From contig MGSU01000334.1 in assembly GCA_001799195.1 (NCBI GenBank), forward strand, positions 24,997-38,918: a DNA stretch of 13,922 nt. The letters are read 5' to 3'. Below are positions 5,928 through 12,955 of the stretch, piece by piece. The position numbers and the translations under genes were made by a program. The stretch's first letter is position 1. The number at the start of each line of letters is the position of its first letter. Below the pieces are notes generated by a model that was not told the origin of the DNA, ran no database searches, and worked only from the letters and a program-made list of their open reading frames with translations. Origin of the DNA: Deltaproteobacteria bacterium RIFOXYA12_FULL_61_11 (GTDB taxonomy: Bacteria > Bdellovibrionota_F > JAHFAK01 > YA12-FULL-61-11).

Positions 5928-7421
5928 CTACCATACTCCTACCACGGGGTTCTGGCCGTTCGGCCGGGAACGCGGCATCAAGCAGAGATACACCGCGGTG
6001 GCTACGGCAAACCCTACGAACCAGGCATAGGCATAGAGTTGTGCCCAACAGGGTGCCACCTCGAGCAAACCTACGGTCCCGAGGAACCCCGGGATGTTGG
6101 GCAGGATACCGAGCCCGAGGGCGAAGACTGCCTTCCAGTTGTACCCTCGGGTATAGGTGTACGGCCCCTCGCGATAGAGCCCCTCCACGTCGAGTTCAAG
6201 CCGCCGCACCAGGTAGTAGTCGGCAATGATGATGCCGGCGATGGGACCGAGAAGGGCGGAATAGCCGATCAACCATGTGAAGATGTAACCGGTAGGATCG
6301 GCCAAGAGTTTCCAAGGCATCATGAGAATACCAAGAACGCCCGTGACCATCCCCCCGGCGCGGAAGGTGATGCTCCGGGGAGCGAGGTTGGTGAAGGCAT
6401 TGGCCGGAGCCACGACGTTGGCGGCCAGGTTGGTGGTCAGGGTGGCCACGACCAGGGCGAGCATGGCGACGACCACCACGGGTACGGATTCGAGTCGGGC
6501 CAGGAGGGCCACGGGATCCCAAATCTCTTTCCCGAAAATGACCACCGTGGCCGAGGTCACGGCGACGCCGATGAAAGCGAATAACGGCATGGTCGTGTTC
6601 AAGCCGAGGGCCTGACCGAGTACCTGAGCCCGCTGATCCACGGCATAGCGGGTGAAATCAGGGATATTCAACGCCAAGGTCGCCCAGTACCCGACCATCC
6701 CGGTCAGGGCCGGGAAGAAGAAGGCGAAGAAGGAGGCACCGTCCTCGAAGCTGGAAGGCTTAGCCAACATCGGCCCCCAACCCCCCGCCCTCTGATAGGC
6801 CCAGTACAAGAGTCCGAGGCCGATGATCAGGAGGAAGGGCGCGCCGAGTTTCTCGAGGAAGCGGATCGAATCGATACCTCGCCAGACCACCACCATATTC
6901 ATAACCCAGAAACAGAGGAACCCCAGCCAAGCGCCGGCATGTTCCCGGCCGACAACCCCGAAGTCGACGAAGGGCAGCCCGGCCCACCAGGGCGAGACCG
7001 CGGAGAGCAGTTGGTGGATCGCACCTCCACCGATCCAGGTCTGGATGCCGAACCAACCGCAGGCCACAATGGCTCGGAGGATCGAGGGGATATGCGCGCC
7101 CTGGAGGCCGAACGAAGCCCGGCTGAGGACCGGGAAGGGGATGCCGTACTTGGTACCGGAGTGGGCGATCAGGATCATGGGTACGAGCACGATGGCGTTG
7201 CCCAGGGCAATGGTGAGAATGGCCTGCCACCAGTTCATCCCGCCCTGGATCAGGGACGACGCCAGCATATAGGTCGGGATGCAGATGGACATCCCCACCC
7301 ACAACGCAGCGATGTCCCAGACTCCCCACTTGCGTTCGGAGAGCGGGGTCGGTGCGAGGTCCCGGTTGCGGTAGCGGCCCTCGTCGCCCGAGCTCCTGAT
7401 CGCGTGGAAACGTTCTTCCAT
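5928..7421 (-). CDS. NCS1-family transporter (nucleobase / hydantoin / allantoin type)
   Basis: The 497-aa inner-membrane protein has about twelve hydrophobic segments and the hallmarks of the nucleobase:cation symporter-1 family. Residues 120-129 carry ACGWFGIQTW, matching the Mhp1 hydantoin-site region with Trp123 and Gln127 as counterparts of Mhp1 Trp117 and Gln121. NIPDFTRYA (252-260) is a family signature. TTNLAANVVAPANAF (329-343) matches the region carrying the Mhp1 substrate-binding Asn residues. The length is normal for the family. The start is well supported by AGGAGG about 8 nt before the ATG. No hydantoinase, allantoinase or pyrimidine catabolism gene is nearby, so the substrate (hydantoin, allantoin, uracil, cytosine or thiamine-like) cannot be fixed from context. 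The hybrid kinase follows on the same strand 88 bp later and may be co-transcribed. folD is divergent across a 219-bp gap. Confidence 0.9.
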   Translation of the reverse strand: MEERFHAIRSSGDEGRYRNRDLAPTPLSERKWGVWDIAALWVGMSICIPTYMLASSLIQGGMNWWQAILTIALGNAIVLVPMILIAHSGTKYGIPFPVLSRASFGLQGAHIPSILRAIVACGWFGIQTWIGGGAIHQLLSAVSPWWAGLPFVDFGVVGREHAGAWLGFLCFWVMNMVVVWRGIDSIRFLEKLGAPFLLIIGLGLLYWAYQRAGGWGPMLAKPSSFEDGASFFAFFFPALTGMVGYWATLALNIPDFTRYAVDQRAQVLGQALGLNTTMPLFAFIGVAVTSATVVIFGKEIWDPVALLARLESVPVVVVAMLALVVATLTTNLAANVVAPANAFTNLAPRSITFRAGGMVTGVLGILMMPWKLLADPTGYIFTWLIGYSALLGPIAGIIIADYYLVRRLELDVEGLYREGPYTYTRGYNWKAVFALGLGILPNIPGFLGTVGLLEVAPCWAQLYAYAWFVGFAVATAVYLCLMPRSRPNGQNPVVGVW

Positions 7422-7542
7422 ACTCCGACCTCCTCAGGTTCGATGGGCTCTCTTCGGCAGCGCCGTCCATGCAGGATCGCCTACCCTACCACGAGCAAAG
7501 CCCCTGACCAAGTTCGAGTTCCAGGTAAAAAACTCATTTGCC

Positions 7543-7572
7543 TTTACATTCTCCGAACTCGGCGCCTATCAT
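7543..7572 (+). promoter_or_regulatory. sigma70-type promoter for folD-gcvT-gcvH
   Basis: TTTACA (7543-7548, five of six matches to TTGACA), an 18-bp spacer and TATCAT (7567-7572, five of six matches to TATAAT) form a good housekeeping promoter in the divergent gap before folD. The predicted transcription start near 7579 leaves a leader of about 60 nt before the ATG at 7641. Confidence 0.6.
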
Positions 7573-7578
7573 CCCGAC

Positions 7579-7610
7579 TGGGTCGAGACCCCCTTCGCAG
7601 GCTCGACCCA
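7579..7610 (+). promoter_or_regulatory. 9-bp inverted repeat in the folD leader
   Basis: TGGGTCGAG (7579-7587) pairs perfectly with CTCGACCCA (7602-7610) around a 14-nt loop. A shorter alternative, GGGT (7580-7583) with ACCC (7588-7591) around CGAG, would exclude it. The repeat begins at the predicted transcription start. It could be an operator or a structured leader. No T-run follows, so it is not an obvious terminator, and I see no glycine riboswitch features. Confidence 0.5.
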
Positions 7611-7640
7611 TCGACGCAACCTTGCGAATGAACGAGGCGC

Positions 7641-8501
7641 ATGGCGACGCTGATCGACGGTAAACGGGTTGCACAAGAGGTCCGGGATCACCTCCACGCT
7701 CAGGTCTCTGCCCTCGACCCTCTCGCTCGACCCTGTCTTACGGTGATTCTCATCGGCGACGACCCTGCCTCCGCGGTCTATGTCCGGACAAAAGAACGGG
7801 CGTGCGCCGCTCTGGGTTTCCGCAGTAGCACCCACCGGCTTTCCAAGGAAACCACCCAACAGCAACTCCACGCACTGCTCGACGAAACCGGCTCCGACCC
7901 GAAGGTTCACGGTATCTTGCTGCAACTTCCCCTCCCCGGTCATCTGTGCCCCGAAGACGCCTTCCTGCACCTCCCACCGGGCAAGGACGTGGATGGATTG
8001 CACCCACTCAACCAGGCCCGGCTACTGGCCAACCGCCAGGGTTTCGTCCCCTGCACTCCATTGGGCATCCTGCATCTCCTCCGCGCGTACGAGATTCCGT
8101 TGCGCGGGCGCCGCTGTTGCGTGCTCGGACGCAGCCTGCTGGTTGGGAAACCCACCGCCGCGCTGTTGACCAATCACGATGCCACCGTGACCCTGTGCCA
8201 TTCCAAGACCGAGGAGCTCCCCGCGATCATCGGGGAAGCGGACCTGGTCGTGGCCTGCTTGGGAAAACCGCACTTCGTGCGCGGTGCCTGGTTGCGCCCG
8301 GGTGCGACGGTCATCGACGTGGGCATCAACCGACTCGACAACGGAACCTTGTGTGGGGACGTCGTTCTCGACGAAGCCCTTTCGCGCTGTTCCTTCATCA
8401 CCCCGGTGCCGGGTGGGGTGGGCCCCATGACCGTGGCCATGCTCCTCTCCAATACCTACGAAGCCTGGAGGCAGGCTTCCAACTCGGAGGACCTAGGATG
8501 A
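7641..8501 (+). CDS. folD: bifunctional methylenetetrahydrofolate dehydrogenase / methenyltetrahydrofolate cyclohydrolase
   Basis: FolD interconverts 5,10-methylene-THF, 5,10-methenyl-THF and 10-formyl-THF in the cytoplasm using NADP. The 286 residues are the usual length. Visible motifs: YVRTKERAC (47-55) with the catalytic Tyr47 and Lys51; GILLQLPLP (91-99) with Gln95; KDVDGLHP (115-122) with Asp118; PCTPLG (137-142); the nucleotide-binding GRSLLVGKP (163-171); DVGIN (226-230); and TPVPGGVGPMTVAML (254-268). GAGG lies only 3 nt before the ATG, a tight but usable site. The gene is first in an operon: its TGA overlaps the gcvT ATG as ATGA. This links FolD directly to the methylene-THF made by glycine cleavage. 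Confidence 0.95.
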   Translation: MATLIDGKRVAQEVRDHLHAQVSALDPLARPCLTVILIGDDPASAVYVRTKERACAALGFRSSTHRLSKETTQQQLHALLDETGSDPKVHGILLQLPLPGHLCPEDAFLHLPPGKDVDGLHPLNQARLLANRQGFVPCTPLGILHLLRAYEIPLRGRRCCVLGRSLLVGKPTAALLTNHDATVTLCHSKTEELPAIIGEADLVVACLGKPHFVRGAWLRPGATVIDVGINRLDNGTLCGDVVLDEALSRCSFITPVPGGVGPMTVAMLLSNTYEAWRQASNSEDLG

Positions 8502-9601
8502 ATCAACCAGGACGCACCACGCTCTACGACCGGCACGTCGCCGCGGGCGGCAAGATGGTCGACTTCCACGGGACCTGCCTCCCCTTGCGTTACACGCGCG
8601 AGGTCGAGGAACATCTCGCCGTCCATGAACGCATCGGCCTCTTCGACGTCAGCCACATGGGAGAGATAGAGGTCCGTGGTTCGAAGGCCCTCCCGTTCCT
8701 CCAATGCCTGACCCCGAACGACCTCGCAGATCTCCGCGACGGTCAATGCCGCTACAATGTGTTGTGCAGAGAAGATGGCACCGCGGTCGACGATATCATC
8801 GTCTATTACCTCGCTCCCGAACGGTACATGCTCTGCGTGAATGCGGCCAACAGGGCCAAGGATTTCGACTTCCTCGCGGGTAACGCTCCGACCGGCCTCA
8901 CGATCGAGGACCGCAGCGCCGAATTCGACCAGCTCGCCGTCCAGGGGCCTCTGGCAGAAACCCTGCTCGACGAGCTCGTCGATGTCCCACGCGGACCGAT
9001 GCCTCCCTTCACCTTCCGCCAACTCACCCTTCGCGGGTTGCCGGTGCTGTATTCGGTGACCGGATATACCGGTTGCGGAGGAGCCGAGCTGTACGTGGAC
9101 CCGGAACGCAGCCCCGCGCTGTGGGACCTGCTGCTCGAAGCCGGGAAGAAGTATGGATTGCAACCGTGCGGCCTCGGAGCCCGTGACACGTTGCGCCTCG
9201 AGCAGGGGTACATGCTCTTCGGCAACGACCTGCGCGACGACACCACCCCGATCGAGGCCGGTTTGGCCTGGGTCGTCAAGTTCCAGAAGGGCGCTTTCAA
9301 TGGCCGTGAGGTCATGCTCGCCCAGGTCAACGGAGGACTGAAACGTCGCATCGCCGGGCTGCGCATGCTCGACAAGGGCATCCCTCGGCCGGGGTTCTCG
9401 GTCTTCTCGCAGGACCGGCCGGCCGGGACGATCACCAGCGGCACCATTTCGCCCGTCCTCCGCACCGGCATCGCGCTGGGCCTGCTCGACCCCACGCTGG
9501 CTCCCGGCGCCCCGATCGAGGTGGACATCAGAGGTCAACGCCATCCCGGCGAGATCGTCAAAGTACCTTTCGTTCCCACACGCAGGAGGAAGAAACCATG
9601 A
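8498..9601 (+). CDS. gcvT: glycine cleavage system T protein (aminomethyltransferase)
   Basis: GcvT moves the aminomethyl group on lipoylated GcvH to THF, releasing NH3 and forming 5,10-methylene-THF. The 367-aa length is typical. Visible motifs: GLFDVSHMGEIEVRG (47-61); RYNVLCREDGTAVDDIIVYY (85-104), whose Asp98/Asp99 pair contains the catalytic Asp equivalent; GLGARDTLRLEQGYMLFGND (225-244) with folate-site Arg229; and TPIEAGL (250-256). The usual GYTGE motif reads GYTGC here (Cys193), although the later Glu197 is kept. The N-terminal DFxGW motif is DFHGT (22-26). The start is fixed by GGAGG 7 nt upstream and the ATGA overlap with folD; the same frame is open further upstream but lies inside folD. 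The stop overlaps the gcvH ATG in the same way, indicating translational coupling. Confidence 0.94.
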   Translation: MNQPGRTTLYDRHVAAGGKMVDFHGTCLPLRYTREVEEHLAVHERIGLFDVSHMGEIEVRGSKALPFLQCLTPNDLADLRDGQCRYNVLCREDGTAVDDIIVYYLAPERYMLCVNAANRAKDFDFLAGNAPTGLTIEDRSAEFDQLAVQGPLAETLLDELVDVPRGPMPPFTFRQLTLRGLPVLYSVTGYTGCGGAELYVDPERSPALWDLLLEAGKKYGLQPCGLGARDTLRLEQGYMLFGNDLRDDTTPIEAGLAWVVKFQKGAFNGREVMLAQVNGGLKRRIAGLRMLDKGIPRPGFSVFSQDRPAGTITSGTISPVLRTGIALGLLDPTLAPGAPIEVDIRGQRHPGEIVKVPFVPTRRRKKP

Positions 9602-9993
9602 GCCCCGAAATCCCCGGCGAATTGTTGTACACGAAGGAACACGAATGGCTACGGGAAGAAGGTGACTTCGCGGTGGTCGGCATCACCGCGTATGCCCAGG
9701 ATTCCCTCGGTGACATCGTCCATGTCGAACTGCCGAGCAAAGGTACCAAGTTCGCCAAGGACACCAGCTTCGGGGTGGTCGAATCGGTCAAATCCGTGTC
9801 CGACCTCTACGCGCCGGTATCCTGCAGCGTGATCGACGTGAACGACGCGCTCCTGGAAAGCCCGGAGCTGCTCAACGAGGATCCGTACGGAGAGGCTTGG
9901 CTGATCAGGGTCAAGATCACCGATCCCGAGGAACTCGGCGAACTGCTGGACGCGACGGCGTACGAGACGCTCCTCGAGGAAATGGCCGAATAA
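9598..9993 (+). CDS. gcvH: glycine cleavage system H protein (lipoyl carrier)
   Basis: GcvH carries the aminomethyl intermediate between the P, T and L proteins on a lipoyl-lysine. The 131-aa protein has the normal length and fold signature: YTKEHEWL (11-18), GITAYAQDSLGDIVHVELP (28-46), FGVVESVKSVSDLYAPVS (58-75) with Lys65 as the lipoylation site, and LLNEDPYGEAWLI near residues 91-103. AGGAGG lies 8 nt before the ATG, which overlaps the gcvT stop as ATGA. Its stop codon is separated by one base from the convergent gcvP stop codon, so no terminator fits between them. Lipoylation enzymes and dihydrolipoyl dehydrogenase are not in the window. Confidence 0.96.
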   Translation: MSPEIPGELLYTKEHEWLREEGDFAVVGITAYAQDSLGDIVHVELPSKGTKFAKDTSFGVVESVKSVSDLYAPVSCSVIDVNDALLESPELLNEDPYGEAWLIRVKITDPEELGELLDATAYETLLEEMAE

Positions 9994-9994
9994 T

Positions 9995-12856
9995 TCAAGC
10001 CTCCTCGTCGCCCTCCTCTCTCCGGCACACGAGGTGCCGGTCGCCGAAGGCGTTGTCGACCCGGGCCACGTACGGCCAGGCTTTATAGCGGCGTAATCCC
10101 GCCGTCGGGAAGACCGCTCGCTCCCGGGAATACGGATGTTCCCAACTCTCCGCCACCACCTCCACGAGGGGGTGGGGAGCGTTGCGCAACACATTGTCCT
10201 CTACCGCGGCCCGTCCCTCCTCGAGGTCCGCGAGCTCGTCAGCGATGCTGAGCATGGCCTGGCAGAAGCGATCGAGTTCAGCGAGCGGTTCGCTCTCGGT
10301 CGGTTCGACCATGACCGTGCCGACCACGGGCCAGCTCATCGTGGGCGCGTGAAAACCATAGTCCATCAATCGTTTCGCGACGTCCTCGACCCCAATCCCA
10401 TTGGCCTTCTTGAGCCAATGAAGATCGAGGATCATCTCGTGGGCCACCGTGCCGTTGCTCCCGGTATAGAGTACCGGAAAACGTTTCTGCAACCGTGCCT
10501 TGAGGTAGTTGGCGTTCAATATGGCGGTGCGGGTCGCCTCGGTCACGCCTTCGGCGCCGAGCATGCGGAGGTACATCCAGGGAATGACCAGGATCAAGGC
10601 GCTGCCCCAGGGGGCAGAACTGACAGCGGTGCCGCTCGCCCCTTCCCGGGATACTACGGGGTGGCTGGGGAGATACGGGGCCAACGCGGCCGAGACACAG
10701 ATCGGTCCCATGCCCGGACCTCCGCCGCCGTGGGGTATGCCAAAGGTCTTGTGCAGGTTGAGGTGACAGACGTCCGCGCCGATCCGTCCCGGGCTGGTCA
10801 AGCCGACTTGAGCGTTCAGGTTCGCGCCGTCCATGTAGACCAAGCCGCCGTGACCGTGCACCATCGCGCACAGCTCGGTTACCCCCTCCTCGAAGACGCC
10901 GTGGGTCGAGGGATAGGTGACCATGATACCGGCCAGCTCCGCTGCATGGGCCTGGACCTTGGCCGCGAGGTCGCGAAGGTCGATGTTGCCGCGTTCGTCG
11001 CACCCGACCACCACCACCTTGAAGCCAGCCATGACTGCACTGGCAGGATTGGTGCCGTGGGCCGAGGTCGGTATCAACATCACGTTGCGACAGGACTCTC
11101 CCCTGGCCCGGTGATAGGCCCGGATGCACAAGAGCCCGGTATATTCGCCCTGGGCCCCGGAATTGGGTTGGAAGGATACCGCCGCCAGCCCGGTCAACTC
11201 GGCCAACCAGGTAGAGAGCTCGTCGAGGATACGCCGGAACCCCTCGGTCTGGGCAGCGGGGGCGAAGGGGTGAAGGCCCTGCAATTCCGGCCAACTGAGC
11301 GGTAGCATGGTGGCCGCGGCGTTGAGCTTCATGGTGCAGGACCCCAGCGGGATCATGGCCGAGTTCAGCCCGAGATCGCGGCTCTCCAGCACGTGTACAT
11401 AACGCATGAAGCCGGTCTCCCCGCGATAGCGACGGAACACGGCATGCTGGAGGAAGGAGCTGCTCCTCTGCAGGTTTTCCGGAATACCCTGGTCCCCCTC
11501 TACAGGTAGAACCGGTACCGGACGTCCGAGGACCTCGGCGACCTGGGCCAGCACCTCGTCGACGATCGCCTCGGTGCTGGTCTGGTTCAAGGCCACCCCC
11601 ACCCTGCCGTCGTGATAGCGGCGGAGGTTGATCCCCCGTTCCTCGCAGCGGCTGTGCAAGCGCTTCGCCTCTTCGGGAGCCAGCCTCAGGGTCACGGTGT
11701 CGAACCAGGTCGAACCGGCACAGTCGACCCCAAGGGAAGCGAGCCCGCAGTGCAACCTCCCGGTCAACCCGTGCACCGTTCCGGCGAGGTGTTGCAAGCC
11801 CTCACGACCGTGGTAGACGGCGAACAACCCGGCCATGGTGGCCAGGAGCGCTTGCGAAGTGCAGATATTGGAGGTCGCCCGCTCGCGACGGATGTGCTGT
11901 TCGCGGGTCTGTAATGCCATGCGATACGCGCGGCGGCCGAGGCGATCCTTGGACACGCCGATGATCCTCCCCGGGAACTGACGCACGTACTCCTCTCGGG
12001 CGGCGAAGAAGGCAGCGTGCGGGCCGCCGAAACCCAGGGGCAAGCCGAAACGTTGACAGGAACCGACGGCCACATCGGCGCCGAACTCGCCTGGTGGGAC
12101 GAGGAGCACGAGGGCCAGGAGATCGGTGGCCACAGCCACCCTCGCGCCGCAACCGTGAGCTTTGGTCACGAAGGCGGCGGGATCGCCGAGGCCTCCGTCT
12201 TGGGCGGGATACTGGAACAGCGCCCCGTAACAAGCACGCCCCTCGAGACTGCCACCTTCCTCCTCGAGGACCAACTCCAGGCCCAGGGGTTCGGCCCTGG
12301 TCTTCAACACCTCGACGGTCTGGGGATAACAACCGGCGGCGACGAAGAACGCATTCGAGGTGCAGTCCTTCGGGCGGGAGCGGTGCAACATGCACATGGC
12401 CTCGGCGGCAGCGGTGCCCTCGTCGAGCAACGAGGCATTGGCAACCGGTAACGCGGTCAGATCGGCGACCATGGACTGGAAATTGAGCAGGGCTTCGAGT
12501 CGTCCCTGGGCGAGCTCCGCTTGATAGGGAGTATAGGGCGTGTACCAGGAAGGGTTCTCGAGTACGTTACGTTGGATCACGGCGGGTACGACACAATCGG
12601 CATAGCCCATGCCGATGAGCGAGGTACAACGCCGGTTACGGTCCGCCAAGCGGCGGAGTTCTTCCAGGGCCTCGGCCTCGCCGGCCGGAGCAGGCAGCCG
12701 CAGGGGTTTCTCGAGCCGGATCGAGGCCGGTACGGTGCGGTCGATCAGTTCGTCGAGACTGCGGACGCCGATGGTCTCCAGCATGATCGGTAGATCAGCC
12801 GGGCTCGGTCCCAGTAAGCGATTGACGAAGGCGTCGGGGTTCGATCGTAGCTCCAT
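9995..12856 (-). CDS. gcvP: glycine dehydrogenase (decarboxylating), fused P protein
   Basis: GcvP decarboxylates glycine with pyridoxal phosphate and passes the aminomethyl group to GcvH. This is the single-chain form with P1-like and P2-like halves: the N-terminal half has GMGYADCVVPAVIQRNVLEN (82-101) and YTPYTPYQAELAQGRLEALL (105-124), and the C-terminal half has LGLNSAMIPLGSCTMKLN (495-512), PTSAHGTNPASAVMAG (596-611) and NLHKTFGIPHGGGGPGMGP (700-718), where Lys703 should bind PLP. I start at the ATG at 12856 (953 aa): GGAG lies 6 nt upstream and the next residues align with the usual family N-terminus (AFVNRLLGPSPAD). An open frame continues upstream to 12931 and an alternative ATG lies at 12907. 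The gene faces folD-gcvT-gcvH instead of following them, so it needs its own promoter, not clearly visible in the 99-bp gap after the radical SAM gene. Confidence 0.95.
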   Translation of the reverse strand: MELRSNPDAFVNRLLGPSPADLPIMLETIGVRSLDELIDRTVPASIRLEKPLRLPAPAGEAEALEELRRLADRNRRCTSLIGMGYADCVVPAVIQRNVLENPSWYTPYTPYQAELAQGRLEALLNFQSMVADLTALPVANASLLDEGTAAAEAMCMLHRSRPKDCTSNAFFVAAGCYPQTVEVLKTRAEPLGLELVLEEEGGSLEGRACYGALFQYPAQDGGLGDPAAFVTKAHGCGARVAVATDLLALVLLVPPGEFGADVAVGSCQRFGLPLGFGGPHAAFFAAREEYVRQFPGRIIGVSKDRLGRRAYRMALQTREQHIRRERATSNICTSQALLATMAGLFAVYHGREGLQHLAGTVHGLTGRLHCGLASLGVDCAGSTWFDTVTLRLAPEEAKRLHSRCEERGINLRRYHDGRVGVALNQTSTEAIVDEVLAQVAEVLGRPVPVLPVEGDQGIPENLQRSSSFLQHAVFRRYRGETGFMRYVHVLESRDLGLNSAMIPLGSCTMKLNAAATMLPLSWPELQGLHPFAPAAQTEGFRRILDELSTWLAELTGLAAVSFQPNSGAQGEYTGLLCIRAYHRARGESCRNVMLIPTSAHGTNPASAVMAGFKVVVVGCDERGNIDLRDLAAKVQAHAAELAGIMVTYPSTHGVFEEGVTELCAMVHGHGGLVYMDGANLNAQVGLTSPGRIGADVCHLNLHKTFGIPHGGGGPGMGPICVSAALAPYLPSHPVVSREGASGTAVSSAPWGSALILVIPWMYLRMLGAEGVTEATRTAILNANYLKARLQKRFPVLYTGSNGTVAHEMILDLHWLKKANGIGVEDVAKRLMDYGFHAPTMSWPVVGTVMVEPTESEPLAELDRFCQAMLSIADELADLEEGRAAVEDNVLRNAPHPLVEVVAESWEHPYSRERAVFPTAGLRRYKAWPYVARVDNAFGDRHLVCRREEGDEEA

Positions 12857-12862
12857 GGGTCT

Positions 12863-12909
12863 CTCCGCCTCATAGTTGGATTCTCGGGTGCCCTGCCTCC
12901 GCCTCATAG
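12863..12909 (-). repeat. 13-bp direct repeat around the gcvP start
   Basis: CTCCGCCTCATAG occurs at 12863-12875 and again at 12897-12909, 34 bp apart. Read on the gcvP strand each copy is CTATGAGGCGGAG. The proximal copy contains the GGAG used as ribosome binding site for the chosen start. The distal copy contains an in-frame ATG (12907-12905). It may be a small duplication or a regulator site. Confidence 0.5.
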
Positions 12910-12922
12910 ACCTCGGGGTCAG

Positions 12923-12948
12923 AAAAAGCAATCGCCACCTAGAAGGTG
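12923..12948 (-). terminator. weak candidate terminator after the radical SAM gene
   Basis: On the minus strand, CACCT (12948-12944) and AGGTG (12940-12936) form a 5-bp stem with a 3-nt loop, followed 8 nt later by five T (12927-12923). The stem is short and the T-run is displaced, so this is only a candidate for separating the radical SAM gene from gcvP. Confidence 0.25.
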
Positions 12949-12955
12949 CAAGACC

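Noticed and set aside
7422-7640. Glycine riboswitch upstream of folD-gcvT-gcvH
   Set aside because: I looked for the conserved tandem aptamer patterns and saw none; the leader after the predicted start is only about 60 nt, too short for one.
7946-8497. 5' extension of gcvT in the same frame
   Set aside because: It lies entirely inside folD in another frame; the ATG at 8498 has a strong ribosome binding site and matches the family N-terminus.
8456-9544. 362-codon open frame on the minus strand
   Set aside because: Antisense to gcvT with no recognisable motif and no ribosome binding site.
10136-11305. 389-codon open frame on the plus strand
   Set aside because: Antisense to the well-supported gcvP; composition rich in His, Gly and Val as typical of a shadow frame.
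12857-12931. 5' extension of gcvP (starts at 12931 or 12907)
   Set aside because: The start at 12856 has GGAG at 6 nt and fits the usual N-terminus; the extension is Arg-rich with no family resemblance. The 12907 start cannot be fully excluded.
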